Source: Rhodococcus sp. IEGM 1381 (GTDB taxonomy: Bacteria; Actinomycetota; Actinomycetes; Mycobacteriales; Mycobacteriaceae). Taken from it: DNA of 64,000 nucleotides. The position numbers were made by a program, and so were the translations under genes. Shown in pieces: positions 46,119-54,215 of this stretch. Where the stretch lies: NCBI RefSeq assembly GCF_030056795.1, contig NZ_JASHKQ010000003.1:1-64000 (forward strand), given 5' to 3'. A model generated the notes under the pieces. That model did no database searches and was not told the DNA's origin. It saw only the letters and a program-made list of their open reading frames with translations. Every line of letters starts with the position of its first letter. The stretch's first letter is position 1.

Positions 46119-46922
46119 TCACCCCGCCAGCACTGCGTCGGACAGTTCCGGCCACAGCGGCTTGGCCCAGTCTCCGAACGCCCGATCGGTCAACACCACG
46201 CATGCAGTCCGTACCGCCGGATCCACCCACAGAAACGTTCCGGCTTGCCCGAAGTGACCGAACGTGGACGACGAGTTGTTGCTCCCGGTCCAGTGCGGAG
46301 TCTTGTCGCCCCGCAGCTCGAACCCGAGCCCCCAGTCGCAGGGCCTGTGTGATCCGTAACCGGGCACGATTCCGTTGAGACCGGGAAACTGCACCTCTGT
46401 CGCCGACGCCAGTGTCTGCGACGCCAGGAGCGTCGGCGCGAGCAACTCGGCCGCGAACCTCGTCAGATCGGCGAGCGTGGAGCGGCCGCCGTGACCGGCC
46501 GATCCCGGCAGCGACGTATTCGTCATCTGCAGCGGCCCGCACACGGCCTCGTTCAGGTAGTCGGGGAAGGCTATGCCGGATTCGGCTTCGATCAGCTCGG
46601 CCAACACCTCGAACCCTGCACTCGAATAGATCCGCTTGGTGCCGGCCGGTGCCGTCGCCGTGCGGTCGCCGAACGCCAATCCCGACGCGTGCGCCAGCAG
46701 ATGACGCACCGTCGAACCCTCCGGCCCTGCGGGCTGATCGAGTTCCACCGCGCCTTCCTCGACGGCAACGAGGACCGCGTACGCGCTCAGCAGCTTGGTC
46801 ACCGAGGCGAGTTCGTAGACATTCTCGGTGTCGCCGACTTTCTCACGAATACCGGAGTCGGTGACGACTACGGCACTGACATGATCGACGGGCCACGAGG
46901 CTGTGAGATCGAGAGTAGGCAC
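46119..46922 (-). CDS. Beta-lactamase-fold serine hydrolase
   Basis: 267 residues. Class C beta-lactamase/penicillin-binding fold: SVTK (SxxK) near residue 40, YSS (YxN position) in RIYSSAGFEVLAELIE, and HFGQAG (HxG) in the C-terminal part. No signal peptide, so it is presumably cytoplasmic, in line with esterase or peptidase relatives, not with antibiotic resistance. Substrate unknown. Divergent from the molybdopterin oxidoreductase gene, with 83 bases between starts. Confidence 0.85.
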   Translation of the reverse strand: MPTLDLTASWPVDHVSAVVVTDSGIREKVGDTENVYELASVTKLLSAYAVLVAVEEGAVELDQPAGPEGSTVRHLLAHASGLAFGDRTATAPAGTKRIYSSAGFEVLAELIEAESGIAFPDYLNEAVCGPLQMTNTSLPGSAGHGGRSTLADLTRFAAELLAPTLLASQTLASATEVQFPGLNGIVPGYGSHRPCDWGLGFELRGDKTPHWTGSNNSSSTFGHFGQAGTFLWVDPAVRTACVVLTDRAFGDWAKPLWPELSDAVLAG

Positions 46923-47005
46923 AACTCCAGAGCCTAATTGTCGGTCGATGACAGTGCCCCGGTCCCCCGCCGGGCTACTCTCGATCCACAGGAATGGGAG
47001 ATGCG

Positions 47006-49141
47006 ATGTCGGTTGTGTATGGATCGTGCAATTTGTGCGAGGCGATCTGCGGGCTCGAGTTCACCGTGGAGAACGACGCAGTGGTGTCGATCCGGGGTGA
47101 CGAGAAGGATCCACTCTCACGCGGCCACATCTGCCCCAAGGCACTCTCGCTGATCGATCTTCATGCCGATACCGATCGACTCACCACACCGGTCAAGCGG
47201 GTGGGCGACAAGTGGGAGAAGATCGGGTGGAGCGAGGCATACGACCTCGTCGTCGAGGGTCTTGTCTCGACGCGCAAAAAGTACGGGCGCCACGCGGTCG
47301 GCATATATCAGGGAAACCCCAACGTGCATTCGATGGGCGCGATGACGCATGGGATTCCGTTCACCTCGCTGCTACGGACGCGCAATCGCTACTCCGCCAC
47401 CTCGCTGGATCAGCTGCCACATCAGCTGGTCGACCATCTGTTGTACGGCCATCAGCTGCTGCTACCGATCCCGGACATCGATCGAACCGATTTCTTTCTT
47501 GTCCTCGGCGGTAATCCGATGGCGTCCAACGGCAGCATGATGACGGTGCCCGATTTCGCCAAGAGAGCGCGGGCACTGCGCAAACGGGGTGGCCGCCTGG
47601 TCGTGGTCGATCCGCGCAAGACCGAGACCGCCGATATCGCCGACACGCACTTCTTCGTTCGGCCCGGCAGCGATGCACTGCTGCTGCTCGCGATGATTCA
47701 CACCGTCGTCGCCGACGGCGAGGTGAAGGTTGCCGATTACGTCGACGGGGCCGATCGACTCGCCGATCTCGTCGCGGAGTTCACCCCGGAGGCCGTCGCC
47801 CCCGTTGTCGGAATCTCGGCGGACGAGATTTCGACTCTCGCTCGTGATTTCGCCGCAGCGAAATCTGCCGTGGCGTACGGCCGAATGGGGGTATCGACCC
47901 AGCAGTTCGGCACCGTGTGTCAGTGGGCAATTCAGGTGCTCAACATCGTGACGGGCAATCTCGACCGCCCGGGTGGTGCGATGGTGACCGACCCCGCGAT
48001 CGATCTGATCTCGCAGGGCATCGTCGGCCGCGGCCACTTCGACAAGTGGCGCAGCCGCGTTCGCGATCTTCCCGAGTTCGCAGGCGAATACCCGTGTTCG
48101 ACGCTTGTCGACGAGATCACCACCGAGGGCAAAGACCAGATCCGCGCGATGGCGGTGCTGTCCGGAAATCCGGTGTTGTCGATGCCCGGTGGCACCACCC
48201 TGAACGACGCGTTCGCGGCCCTGGATTTCATGGTGTCGTTCGACTTCTACATCAACGAGACCTCGCGCCACGCACACGTGATTCTGCCGCCGACGATGTC
48301 GCTCGAACGCGATCACTACGACCTGATCTTCAATTCCTTCGCGGTACACAACACCGCGAAATACACGCCCGCGGTTCTACCCAAGCAGGCTGACGCCAAG
48401 CATGATTGGGAGATCTTCCGAGATCTCTCGCTCCGCTACAAGAACCGCATGGCGGGTTCGACGTTCGATCGGCTGAAAGCACGAGTGACTCCGAAGAGCA
48501 TCATCGGCGAGGCCCGCCTACGCCTGTCCCCTGCTCGCACTCTGGACATCCTGCTCCGTAGCCGACGAAAAGGGTTGTCGCTGAGAAAGCTTCGGGCCAA
48601 TCCGCACGGCATCGATCTCGGTCCACTGCGTCCCGGCTTTCCGCAGAAGTTGAAGACGCGGGACAAGCGTGTCCAGTTGATTCAGGATGTGGTGGTCACC
48701 GAACTTCCCGCGTTGGTGGATCTGATGCATTCCAGCGCAGTTCCGAGTGGTGACGAGTTGTTGATGATCGGACGGCGGCACCTACGCAGCAACAACTCGT
48801 GGATGCACAACACCACCCGGCTCACCAAAGGCAAAGCGCGACATCAGCTTCTGGCACATCCGGACGACCTCGCACATCGCGGTATCGAGGACGGATCGAT
48901 GGTGTCGGTCACCTCCGCTGCCGGAACCGTCGATATCGAGGTGGCTGCATCGGAGAAGATGATGCCGGGCGTGGTGAGCATGCCGCACGGCTTCGGCCAT
49001 CAGCGCCCCGGTGTCCAGTTGTCGGTCGCGACGACGGTGCAAGGACCGAGTGTCAACGACATCACCGACCCGGGCCGCGTCGACGCCGTCTCGGCCAACG
49101 CGATCCTCAACGGGGTCCCGGTGCAGGTCCGAGCCAAGTAG
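47006..49141 (+). CDS. Molybdopterin-dependent oxidoreductase (bis-MGD, 4Fe-4S)
   Basis: 711 residues from ATG 47006 (GGGAG five bases upstream; ATG 46994 is the alternative). The N-terminal iron-sulfur motif CNLCEAICG with the fourth Cys in GHICPKALS fits a [4Fe-4S] cluster. DMSO-reductase-type domains follow: YQGNPNVHSMGAMTHGI, GGNPMASNGSM, RLVVVDPRKTETADIADTHFFVRPGSDALLLLAM and the C-terminal cofactor-binding RHLRSNNSWMHNTTRLTKG. The catalytic metal ligand and substrate cannot be read off. No partner subunits or cofactor genes adjoin it. Confidence 0.88.
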   Translation: MSVVYGSCNLCEAICGLEFTVENDAVVSIRGDEKDPLSRGHICPKALSLIDLHADTDRLTTPVKRVGDKWEKIGWSEAYDLVVEGLVSTRKKYGRHAVGIYQGNPNVHSMGAMTHGIPFTSLLRTRNRYSATSLDQLPHQLVDHLLYGHQLLLPIPDIDRTDFFLVLGGNPMASNGSMMTVPDFAKRARALRKRGGRLVVVDPRKTETADIADTHFFVRPGSDALLLLAMIHTVVADGEVKVADYVDGADRLADLVAEFTPEAVAPVVGISADEISTLARDFAAAKSAVAYGRMGVSTQQFGTVCQWAIQVLNIVTGNLDRPGGAMVTDPAIDLISQGIVGRGHFDKWRSRVRDLPEFAGEYPCSTLVDEITTEGKDQIRAMAVLSGNPVLSMPGGTTLNDAFAALDFMVSFDFYINETSRHAHVILPPTMSLERDHYDLIFNSFAVHNTAKYTPAVLPKQADAKHDWEIFRDLSLRYKNRMAGSTFDRLKARVTPKSIIGEARLRLSPARTLDILLRSRRKGLSLRKLRANPHGIDLGPLRPGFPQKLKTRDKRVQLIQDVVVTELPALVDLMHSSAVPSGDELLMIGRRHLRSNNSWMHNTTRLTKGKARHQLLAHPDDLAHRGIEDGSMVSVTSAAGTVDIEVAASEKMMPGVVSMPHGFGHQRPGVQLSVATTVQGPSVNDITDPGRVDAVSANAILNGVPVQVRAK

Positions 49142-49189
49142 CGCACCCGATGCACCACCGAGGGGGCCGGATTCTGTACGATTCTGCAG

Positions 49190-49208
49190 GCTCGTACCTG
49201 GTACGAGC
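49190..49208. repeat. 19-bp palindrome immediately before tRNA
   Basis: GCTCGTACC-T-GGTACGAGC, perfect nine-base arms around one base. It ends two bases before the tRNA with anticodon CAT. Could bind a protein or mark the promoter/leader; no T-run. Confidence 0.55.
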
Positions 49209-49210
49209 AT

Positions 49211-49284
49211 GGGGCGGTAGCTCAGTCGGTTAGAGCCGTGGACTCATAATCCATTGGTCGCGGGTTCGAGCCCCGCCCGCCCCA
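49211..49284 (+). tRNA. tRNA with anticodon CAT (elongator Met or Ile2)
   Basis: Acceptor GGGGCGG pairs with CCGCCCC, D-arm GCTCAGTCGGTTAGAGC, anticodon stem GTGGA/TCCAT around CTCATAA, T-arm GCGGGTTCGAGCCCCGC. CAT may read AUG or, with lysidine, AUA. It lacks the mismatched 1-72 pair of an initiator, so it is not tRNA-fMet. The 3' CCA is not encoded. Confidence 0.93.
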
Positions 49285-49430
49285 CCGCGGTGTCAACAGC
49301 CGAACCCTGATGTTCGTGCCGATCCATGGACACCTCAGCGCCATTGCGGACATCGGATGGCCTCGATTGTGGGCACACTGAACGCATGCGAAATCGCAGT
49401 GTGCAACACCGCGACGAGATGGAGCGCGCA

Positions 49431-50051
49431 GTGACTGCTGAAGAATCTCCGTCCTCGGCATCCGACCACCCGGCGACGTGGAAGTTCGACTACCCGATAA
49501 TTCACGCCGAAACTCGGGCACAGTGGCGCAGCTGGTTGGCGCGCAATCACCCCTCGACCCGAGGCGTGTGGCTGTGCTCGTGGCGCACCACCACCGACCG
49601 ACCACGCTGTCCCTACCCCGAAGCCGTCGAGGAAGCCATCTGCTTCGGTTGGATCGACTCCACCAACACCGTCCTCGACGAGGAGCGCAGCCTGCAACTC
49701 TTCACGCCGCGCAGGCCCAAGAGCCAGTGGACCCGTCTGAACCGGAAACGCGCCACCGATATGGAGGACCGCGGCCTCATGACCGAAGCAGGTCGCCGTG
49801 CCATCGCTGCCGCGAAAACCAACGGCTGGTGGACGATTGCCGATCAGGTCGAAGACCTCCAGGAACCTCTCGAGCTGACCACGGAGCTGAACCGAGACCC
49901 GAACGCTCGGAGCACCTGGGACGGCTTTCCGCCCAGTGCCCGCAAGCAGATGCTGTGGTGGATTATCAGCGCTGTGCGAGACGACACTCGCGCTGGTCGA
50001 ATCACTCAGGTCGTCGCCGAGGCCGCGGCCGGTCGCCGAGCTCGCGGCTGA
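49431..50051 (+). CDS. YdeI/OmpD-associated-like protein
   Basis: 206 residues from GTG 49431, which has GGAG (49421-49424); ATG 49419, 49386 and 49326 are longer alternatives with poor ribosome sites. FDYPIIHAETRAQWRSWLAR, GVWLCSWRT, YPEAVEEAICFGWIDST, FTPRRPKSQWTRLNRKRA and KTNGWWTIADQVEDLQ match the bacteriocin-protection YdeI/OmpD-associated family. Function poorly known; soluble. Confidence 0.8.
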   Translation: MTAEESPSSASDHPATWKFDYPIIHAETRAQWRSWLARNHPSTRGVWLCSWRTTTDRPRCPYPEAVEEAICFGWIDSTNTVLDEERSLQLFTPRRPKSQWTRLNRKRATDMEDRGLMTEAGRRAIAAAKTNGWWTIADQVEDLQEPLELTTELNRDPNARSTWDGFPPSARKQMLWWIISAVRDDTRAGRITQVVAEAAAGRRARG

Positions 50052-50067
50052 GTGCCGTCGACCGCGA

Positions 50068-50652
50068 TCAGATCAGCGCCGCCCTTCGGTACAGCCGCGA
50101 CCAATAGACCAGCAGCACAGAGGCACTGGCTCCGAACCACAACCACGTTACGAAGGCCGCCAGGACGCCGGTGACGAAAAAACCCAGTACCAGTGCCACG
50201 ACCCAGGCGAGGACATAGGCCAGAATCGTGACGACAGCCGCGACTGCGCACCGCCCCGGGAACTGCCGGACCGTAGCCAACGCTGCGTGGAACGGATTCC
50301 GTTGCCCGTCGGCCACGCTTGGAAGTATCAGCAACGCAACCAGAATCACGATGGCCGGGAGCAGCGGAAAAAGTATTGCCAGAGCGACGGCCACCCCGGT
50401 CAACACCACGCACCACACCAATACGCGCGGCCGTCGCCAGGCCCGACTCAGCGCACCGGATGCGTTGCCGTTCACCACATCGAGTGCCGTCGACGCGGTG
50501 ATCCACAGTGCTAGTACCACCGCGGCAGCAGAAGCCAGAACCAATCCCGCAAAACCGAGTGACGACGTCGGAACTGGATCCCCCAGCACAGTCAGCGCCT
50601 GAATCAGCGCCGACACGACCACCACGGCAGCCAGAACCGCGCTCCCCCTCAC
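50068..50652 (-). CDS. Membrane protein of unknown function
   Basis: 194 residues with about five or six hydrophobic segments (e.g. SAVLAAVVVVSALIQALTV, LVWCVVLTGVAVALAILFPLL, VVTILAYVLAWVVALVLGFFV). No family recognised. It follows the lipoprotein gene with its GTG start overlapping the lipoprotein stop, and forms a three-gene run with that gene and the Tat phosphoesterase, so the three are probably one envelope operon. Confidence 0.72.
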   Translation of the reverse strand: MRGSAVLAAVVVVSALIQALTVLGDPVPTSSLGFAGLVLASAAAVVLALWITASTALDVVNGNASGALSRAWRRPRVLVWCVVLTGVAVALAILFPLLPAIVILVALLILPSVADGQRNPFHAALATVRQFPGRCAVAAVVTILAYVLAWVVALVLGFFVTGVLAAFVTWLWFGASASVLLVYWSRLYRRAALI

Positions 50653-50999
50653 GGCGCACCGACCGTCGAATTGCGATCGAGCACGTCCTGCACGGAACCC
50701 GAGTAGAGAACCTTCGTACCGACCTTGATCTCGACGGTGCTCGCGTCGTCCGACGTAGCCGAACCGGTAATCGCCTCGTTACCGGTTGTCTCGCCGGCAC
50801 ATTCGATGTCTGAACCGGTACCGGAGCACACGGGCGCAACCAATATCTCGATACCCTGCTCGAGCAGGACGTCGTTGACTGCGTAGCGCAGATTGCCGAG
50901 CTCGGCTCCGCCTACCGGCGCAAGCGCTGCGGTCTGTGAGCAGCCCGCGCACGCCACCACCGCTGACATGAGGAAGATCTTCCTGGGAACACTGTTCAT
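50649..50999 (-). CDS. Small lipoprotein
   Basis: 116 residues. MNSVPRKIFLMSAVVACAGC gives a short signal peptide with a lipobox ending at Cys20. The mature part is small and polar, with a Cys pair (VCSGTGSDIECAGE) that may form a disulfide. No motif recognised. Its ATG overlaps the stop of the metallophosphoesterase gene (ATGA) and its stop overlaps the next start, so it is translationally coupled to both neighbours. Confidence 0.68.
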   Translation of the reverse strand: MNSVPRKIFLMSAVVACAGCSQTAALAPVGGAELGNLRYAVNDVLLEQGIEILVAPVCSGTGSDIECAGETTGNEAITGSATSDDASTVEIKVGTKVLYSGSVQDVLDRNSTVGAP

Positions 51000-52797
51000 C
51001 GGGCCTGCCTCGTCTCGTAGGCGATCGAACGCGCGTGCTCGTCCAGGTGTTGCTGCTCGAGAGCGGCGTCTGTGATGGTGCTCAGATCGAACGGGGCCGG
51101 CAGGAGCAGTTCGGTGTTGCGATCCAGTCGCGAACCTCGTCGCATCAGAGGATTCTCGGCCCAGTCGTTGGCCGCCAGTTCACGGCTGCGCGACGCGAGA
51201 TCCAGGTAACTGCCGCTGTTTCCGGGCGTGACCGGAGATGCGTGATCGAGCACAGTCGTGAACAGCGACAGAGTCCCGTCCCGGTTGTCGACGATCTCGA
51301 CCACCTGCTGCTGTTGCGGGAAGTCGATGCACGACGCGGTGGTGATCTCCCAGAATCCGCGTCCTCCGCTCGAATGCGCCAATATCTGGTTCTGGTGGGT
51401 GTGGCCGTTGAGCCAGCCGATCACCACCGGATATTTCAACAGCAGATCGACGAATTCGTCTGCGCCGTAGAGCTTCACCGATTGCCCCGGCCGCTGTGCC
51501 CGGTTCTCCAGCGTCAGGCTGTTGTGGTGGGTGTAGATCAGCACGAGCTTGTTCTCGGCCTGCGCCCGTTCCAATTGCTCTGCCAACCAGTCGAATTGCT
51601 GCTCCGGGACCGCACCGTCGGGCCCGGCGACTGCGTTGCAGGTGTCGAGTCCGAACGTGCGGATGTTCGGGGTGGGGTCAGCCGACCACCAGGTCTCGCC
51701 GGAATCGAGGTTGTGTTGTGTGAAGCCGTGGCCGATCGGCCCCGGCGTCGGCGTGGTCTCGAAGTGCTCTTCCATGAACTCGCGTTGCTCGAACAGGTAT
51801 CGCGCCGAATCGGCCGACACCGCCCGAAAGCCCCGTCGCGCACCGGATCCGACGCCCAGTGCATCGACCATTCGCTGCAACGGACTGGCCGTCGAGGCAT
51901 AGCCGGCCAGAGCCGATGTAGCCGTTGCCTCCAGGGTGTACGCCTTGCGACCCCCGACTGCGAGCGCGTGCAGCTGCGAGGAGAGATCGAACGTGCCGAG
52001 CAGGAGGGTGTCGTGATTTCCGTAGACCGAGTACCACGGCACGGGTAGTCCCACCGATTCGACGGTTCCCGACATCGCCTGGGTGAGAAGGTCGGGAAGC
52101 GTCGGGAATCCGTAATCGCCGAACGACCCGCCCGACGGATCGGCCGGCCGATAGGCCCACTGCGCCTCTGGCCACGCCTGAACACCCTCGAAGATGTCCG
52201 CCGCACCGCTCGTGGGCCTCACCGGGACTCCGTCGAGAACATCGATGTACCAGCGCAATTCGAGATGGGAATGCATGTCGGCGCTGTCTCCGGTGACCAC
52301 CGCCGCTCCCATCGGTGCGCCGGTGACCGGGCTGATCCGAGCGTCGGCGAAAGCCTTCACCATCGCAGCGGTGACGTGCACGGTCAGCGGGTCCTGCGGG
52401 TGGAAGGCCGAACCCCACGCAGCGTGATCGGAGACGATCATGGGCTCGATCCGGCCGGGCGATTGCGCGTCGATGACATGCATGTCCGACAGGTGCCCGA
52501 GGTAGAGCAACGACCGCCGCGACTGCAACCGTGACGGCTGGGGTGCTCGGCCCAGAATGTCCAGTCGAGGCACGTACGGCTCCCCGGCCCCGGCACCGAG
52601 GACGCGATACTGCCCGGGCCCGCTCGAGGTCCGCAGGATCGTCTGCGCCAGCGTTCCGGTCGCGGCAGCAGCCGCAGGCTGCGCGCGGGCTGCGCGCGGG
52701 CAACCAGGGCCTGACCCAGCACGTGGGGTGCGATTCCCCACACCGCCGCGAGAGTCCCCACGCGAGCCACGAATTGTCTACGCGAAAGCCCGGTCAT
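50996..52797 (-). pseudogene. Tat-exported metallophosphoesterase, frame-shifted by an 11-base duplication
   Basis: Predicted calcineurin-like phosphoesterase secreted by the Tat pathway. The signal peptide MTGLSRRQFVARVGTLAAVW with a twin-arginine and AxA-like end starts at ATG 52797 (GAGGAG upstream), but is in a different frame from the catalytic part (LGHLSDMHVID, VVTGDSADMHSH, YGNHDTLLLG, YTHHNS, NGHTHQN: the metal-binding D-x-H, GDxxD, GNHD, H and GHTH motifs). Removing one copy of GCTGCGCGCGG (52678-52699) restores one frame of 596 residues, LGQALVARAQPAAAAAT, a perfect Tat end. Otherwise translation of the domain could only begin at an internal GTG near 52741, giving a cytoplasmic protein. 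Confidence 0.75.
52678..52699. repeat. Exact 11-base tandem duplication inside the phosphoesterase gene
   Basis: GCTGCGCGCGG at 52678-52688 and again at 52689-52699, no mismatch. It changes the reading frame of the gene by two bases. Such direct repeats arise by strand slippage and can revert. Confidence 0.95.
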
Positions 52798-52901
52798 GGA
52801 ACTCCTCGGATCCGAAATCGGCACCACGTGAGCCTCGCATCCGACGAGGTGACTGCCTATTTTTACAGGGCAGGCCGCAGATCGGCTCGATTTCGCATCG
52901 T

Positions 52902-53369
52902 TCAGGGCACCACGGTCACCGGCCACCGTCCCGCTTTGACCAACCGGACTGCCACCGAACCAGCGATTCGATGTCCGGCATTCTCGGACGCCCCCACCAC
53001 GACGGCGTCGGTACGCAGTTGCTCTGCGACGGCGATCAATCCGTTGTACGGATCACCCTGTGCGGTGCGAAACTCCCACCGCACGTGCTGGAAGTCCTCG
53101 AATCGGGCAGCCGACGTTCTGATGTAGTCGAGCAACTCGTCGGCGATCTGCTGACCCGTTTCGACGAGTGAGATGCCGGCCTGGCCCCAGGACGCCGTGG
53201 CGATGGGTTGCACGTACACCAGTACCAGCAGCGATCGTTGTCTACGGGCGAGTCCAGCGGCGTAGGCGGCGGCACGCCAGGACGAATCGGACCCGTCGAC
53301 GCCCACCACGATCGATTTCGGTCCGTCGTGGCCGTACTCGAACCCGGTGGACTCCTGCGCATCGCTCAC
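52902..53369 (-). CDS. Universal stress protein, UspA family
   Basis: 155 residues. N-terminal KSIVVGVDGSDSSWRAAAYAA carries the first beta strand and the Asp of the nucleotide-binding fold; the C-terminal DAVVVGASENAGHRIAGSVAVRLVKAGRWPVTVV carries a G-x2-G-x9-G-S/V-like ATP loop, somewhat degenerate. Soluble, stress-linked family. Divergent from the GAF-ANTAR regulator. Confidence 0.87.
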   Translation of the reverse strand: MSDAQESTGFEYGHDGPKSIVVGVDGSDSSWRAAAYAAGLARRQRSLLVLVYVQPIATASWGQAGISLVETGQQIADELLDYIRTSAARFEDFQHVRWEFRTAQGDPYNGLIAVAEQLRTDAVVVGASENAGHRIAGSVAVRLVKAGRWPVTVVP

Positions 53370-53482
53370 GACCTGAGGCTACTGCCGGTACCCGCCCGTT
53401 CGAACACCCCATGCGGTGGCGGTACGGTTGCTTCACATCGAGTACAGGTTGCTCGAACGATCACACAGGACGGGAGTTGCAA

Positions 53483-54205
53483 GTGAACGACGTCTCGCAG
53501 CACGACAGCCCGTTGACCGACCCGGCAACTGTGTTCGCCGCTCTGGCCGACATCGTGTACCGGGGCAGCAGCGCCGAGGCGATCTACACCGCGATCTGCA
53601 ACGCCGCCGTACTGATCGTTCCGCACTGCGATCACGCCAGCCTGATGCTGATGCGCCACGGGAAGCCCGTTACTGTCGCAGCCTCGGACGACATCGCTCG
53701 CGTCGTCGACGATATCGAGCGCGCTACCGGTGAAGGCCCGTGTCTGGACGCGATCACCAGCGAGGCAGCCCAGCTCGAAGCCGACTTCCGCACTCCCACC
53801 CAGTGGCCCGCGATGGCTCGCGGTGTGTTGAACCGCACGCCGGTACGAGGTGCCATGGGATTTCGACTCAATGTGGACGATCAGAAGGTGGGCGCGCTCA
53901 ACCTGTTCACCGACCAGCCGGGTGTGTTCGACACCGACAGCGCGAGCAAGGCGATCATTCTGACGGCGTTCACAGCGGTCACCGTTGCCGCGGTCATGAA
54001 CGGGCAGGAAGCGTCGACGCTCCGTGACGGGCTCGAAAGCAATAGGGAGATCGGCAAGGCCATCGGTTTGATCATGGCTCTGCACGATGTGTCCGGCGAC
54101 GAGGCATTCGCCCTGCTACGTAAGTCTTCCCAGGACTTGAATGTGAAGATTGCCGACCTTGCAGCGTCTGTCGTCGATCGGCACAGCAAGGGCTTGAACA
54201 GCTGA
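53483..54205 (+). CDS. GAF-ANTAR transcription-antitermination regulator
   Basis: 240 residues from GTG 53483 with CGGGAG upstream. The N-terminal GAF domain (about 20-170) includes VPHCDHASLMLMRHGKPVTVAASDD and GPCLDAITSEAAQLEADFR. The C-terminal ANTAR domain (about 180-240), with SNREIGKAIGLIMALHDVSGDEAFALLRKSSQDLNVKIADLA, binds paired RNA hairpins and prevents termination in studied homologues. Sensory ligand unknown; no kinase partner adjoins. Confidence 0.9.
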   Translation: MNDVSQHDSPLTDPATVFAALADIVYRGSSAEAIYTAICNAAVLIVPHCDHASLMLMRHGKPVTVAASDDIARVVDDIERATGEGPCLDAITSEAAQLEADFRTPTQWPAMARGVLNRTPVRGAMGFRLNVDDQKVGALNLFTDQPGVFDTDSASKAIILTAFTAVTVAAVMNGQEASTLRDGLESNREIGKAIGLIMALHDVSGDEAFALLRKSSQDLNVKIADLAASVVDRHSKGLNS

Positions 54206-54215
54206 GCAACTGTGC

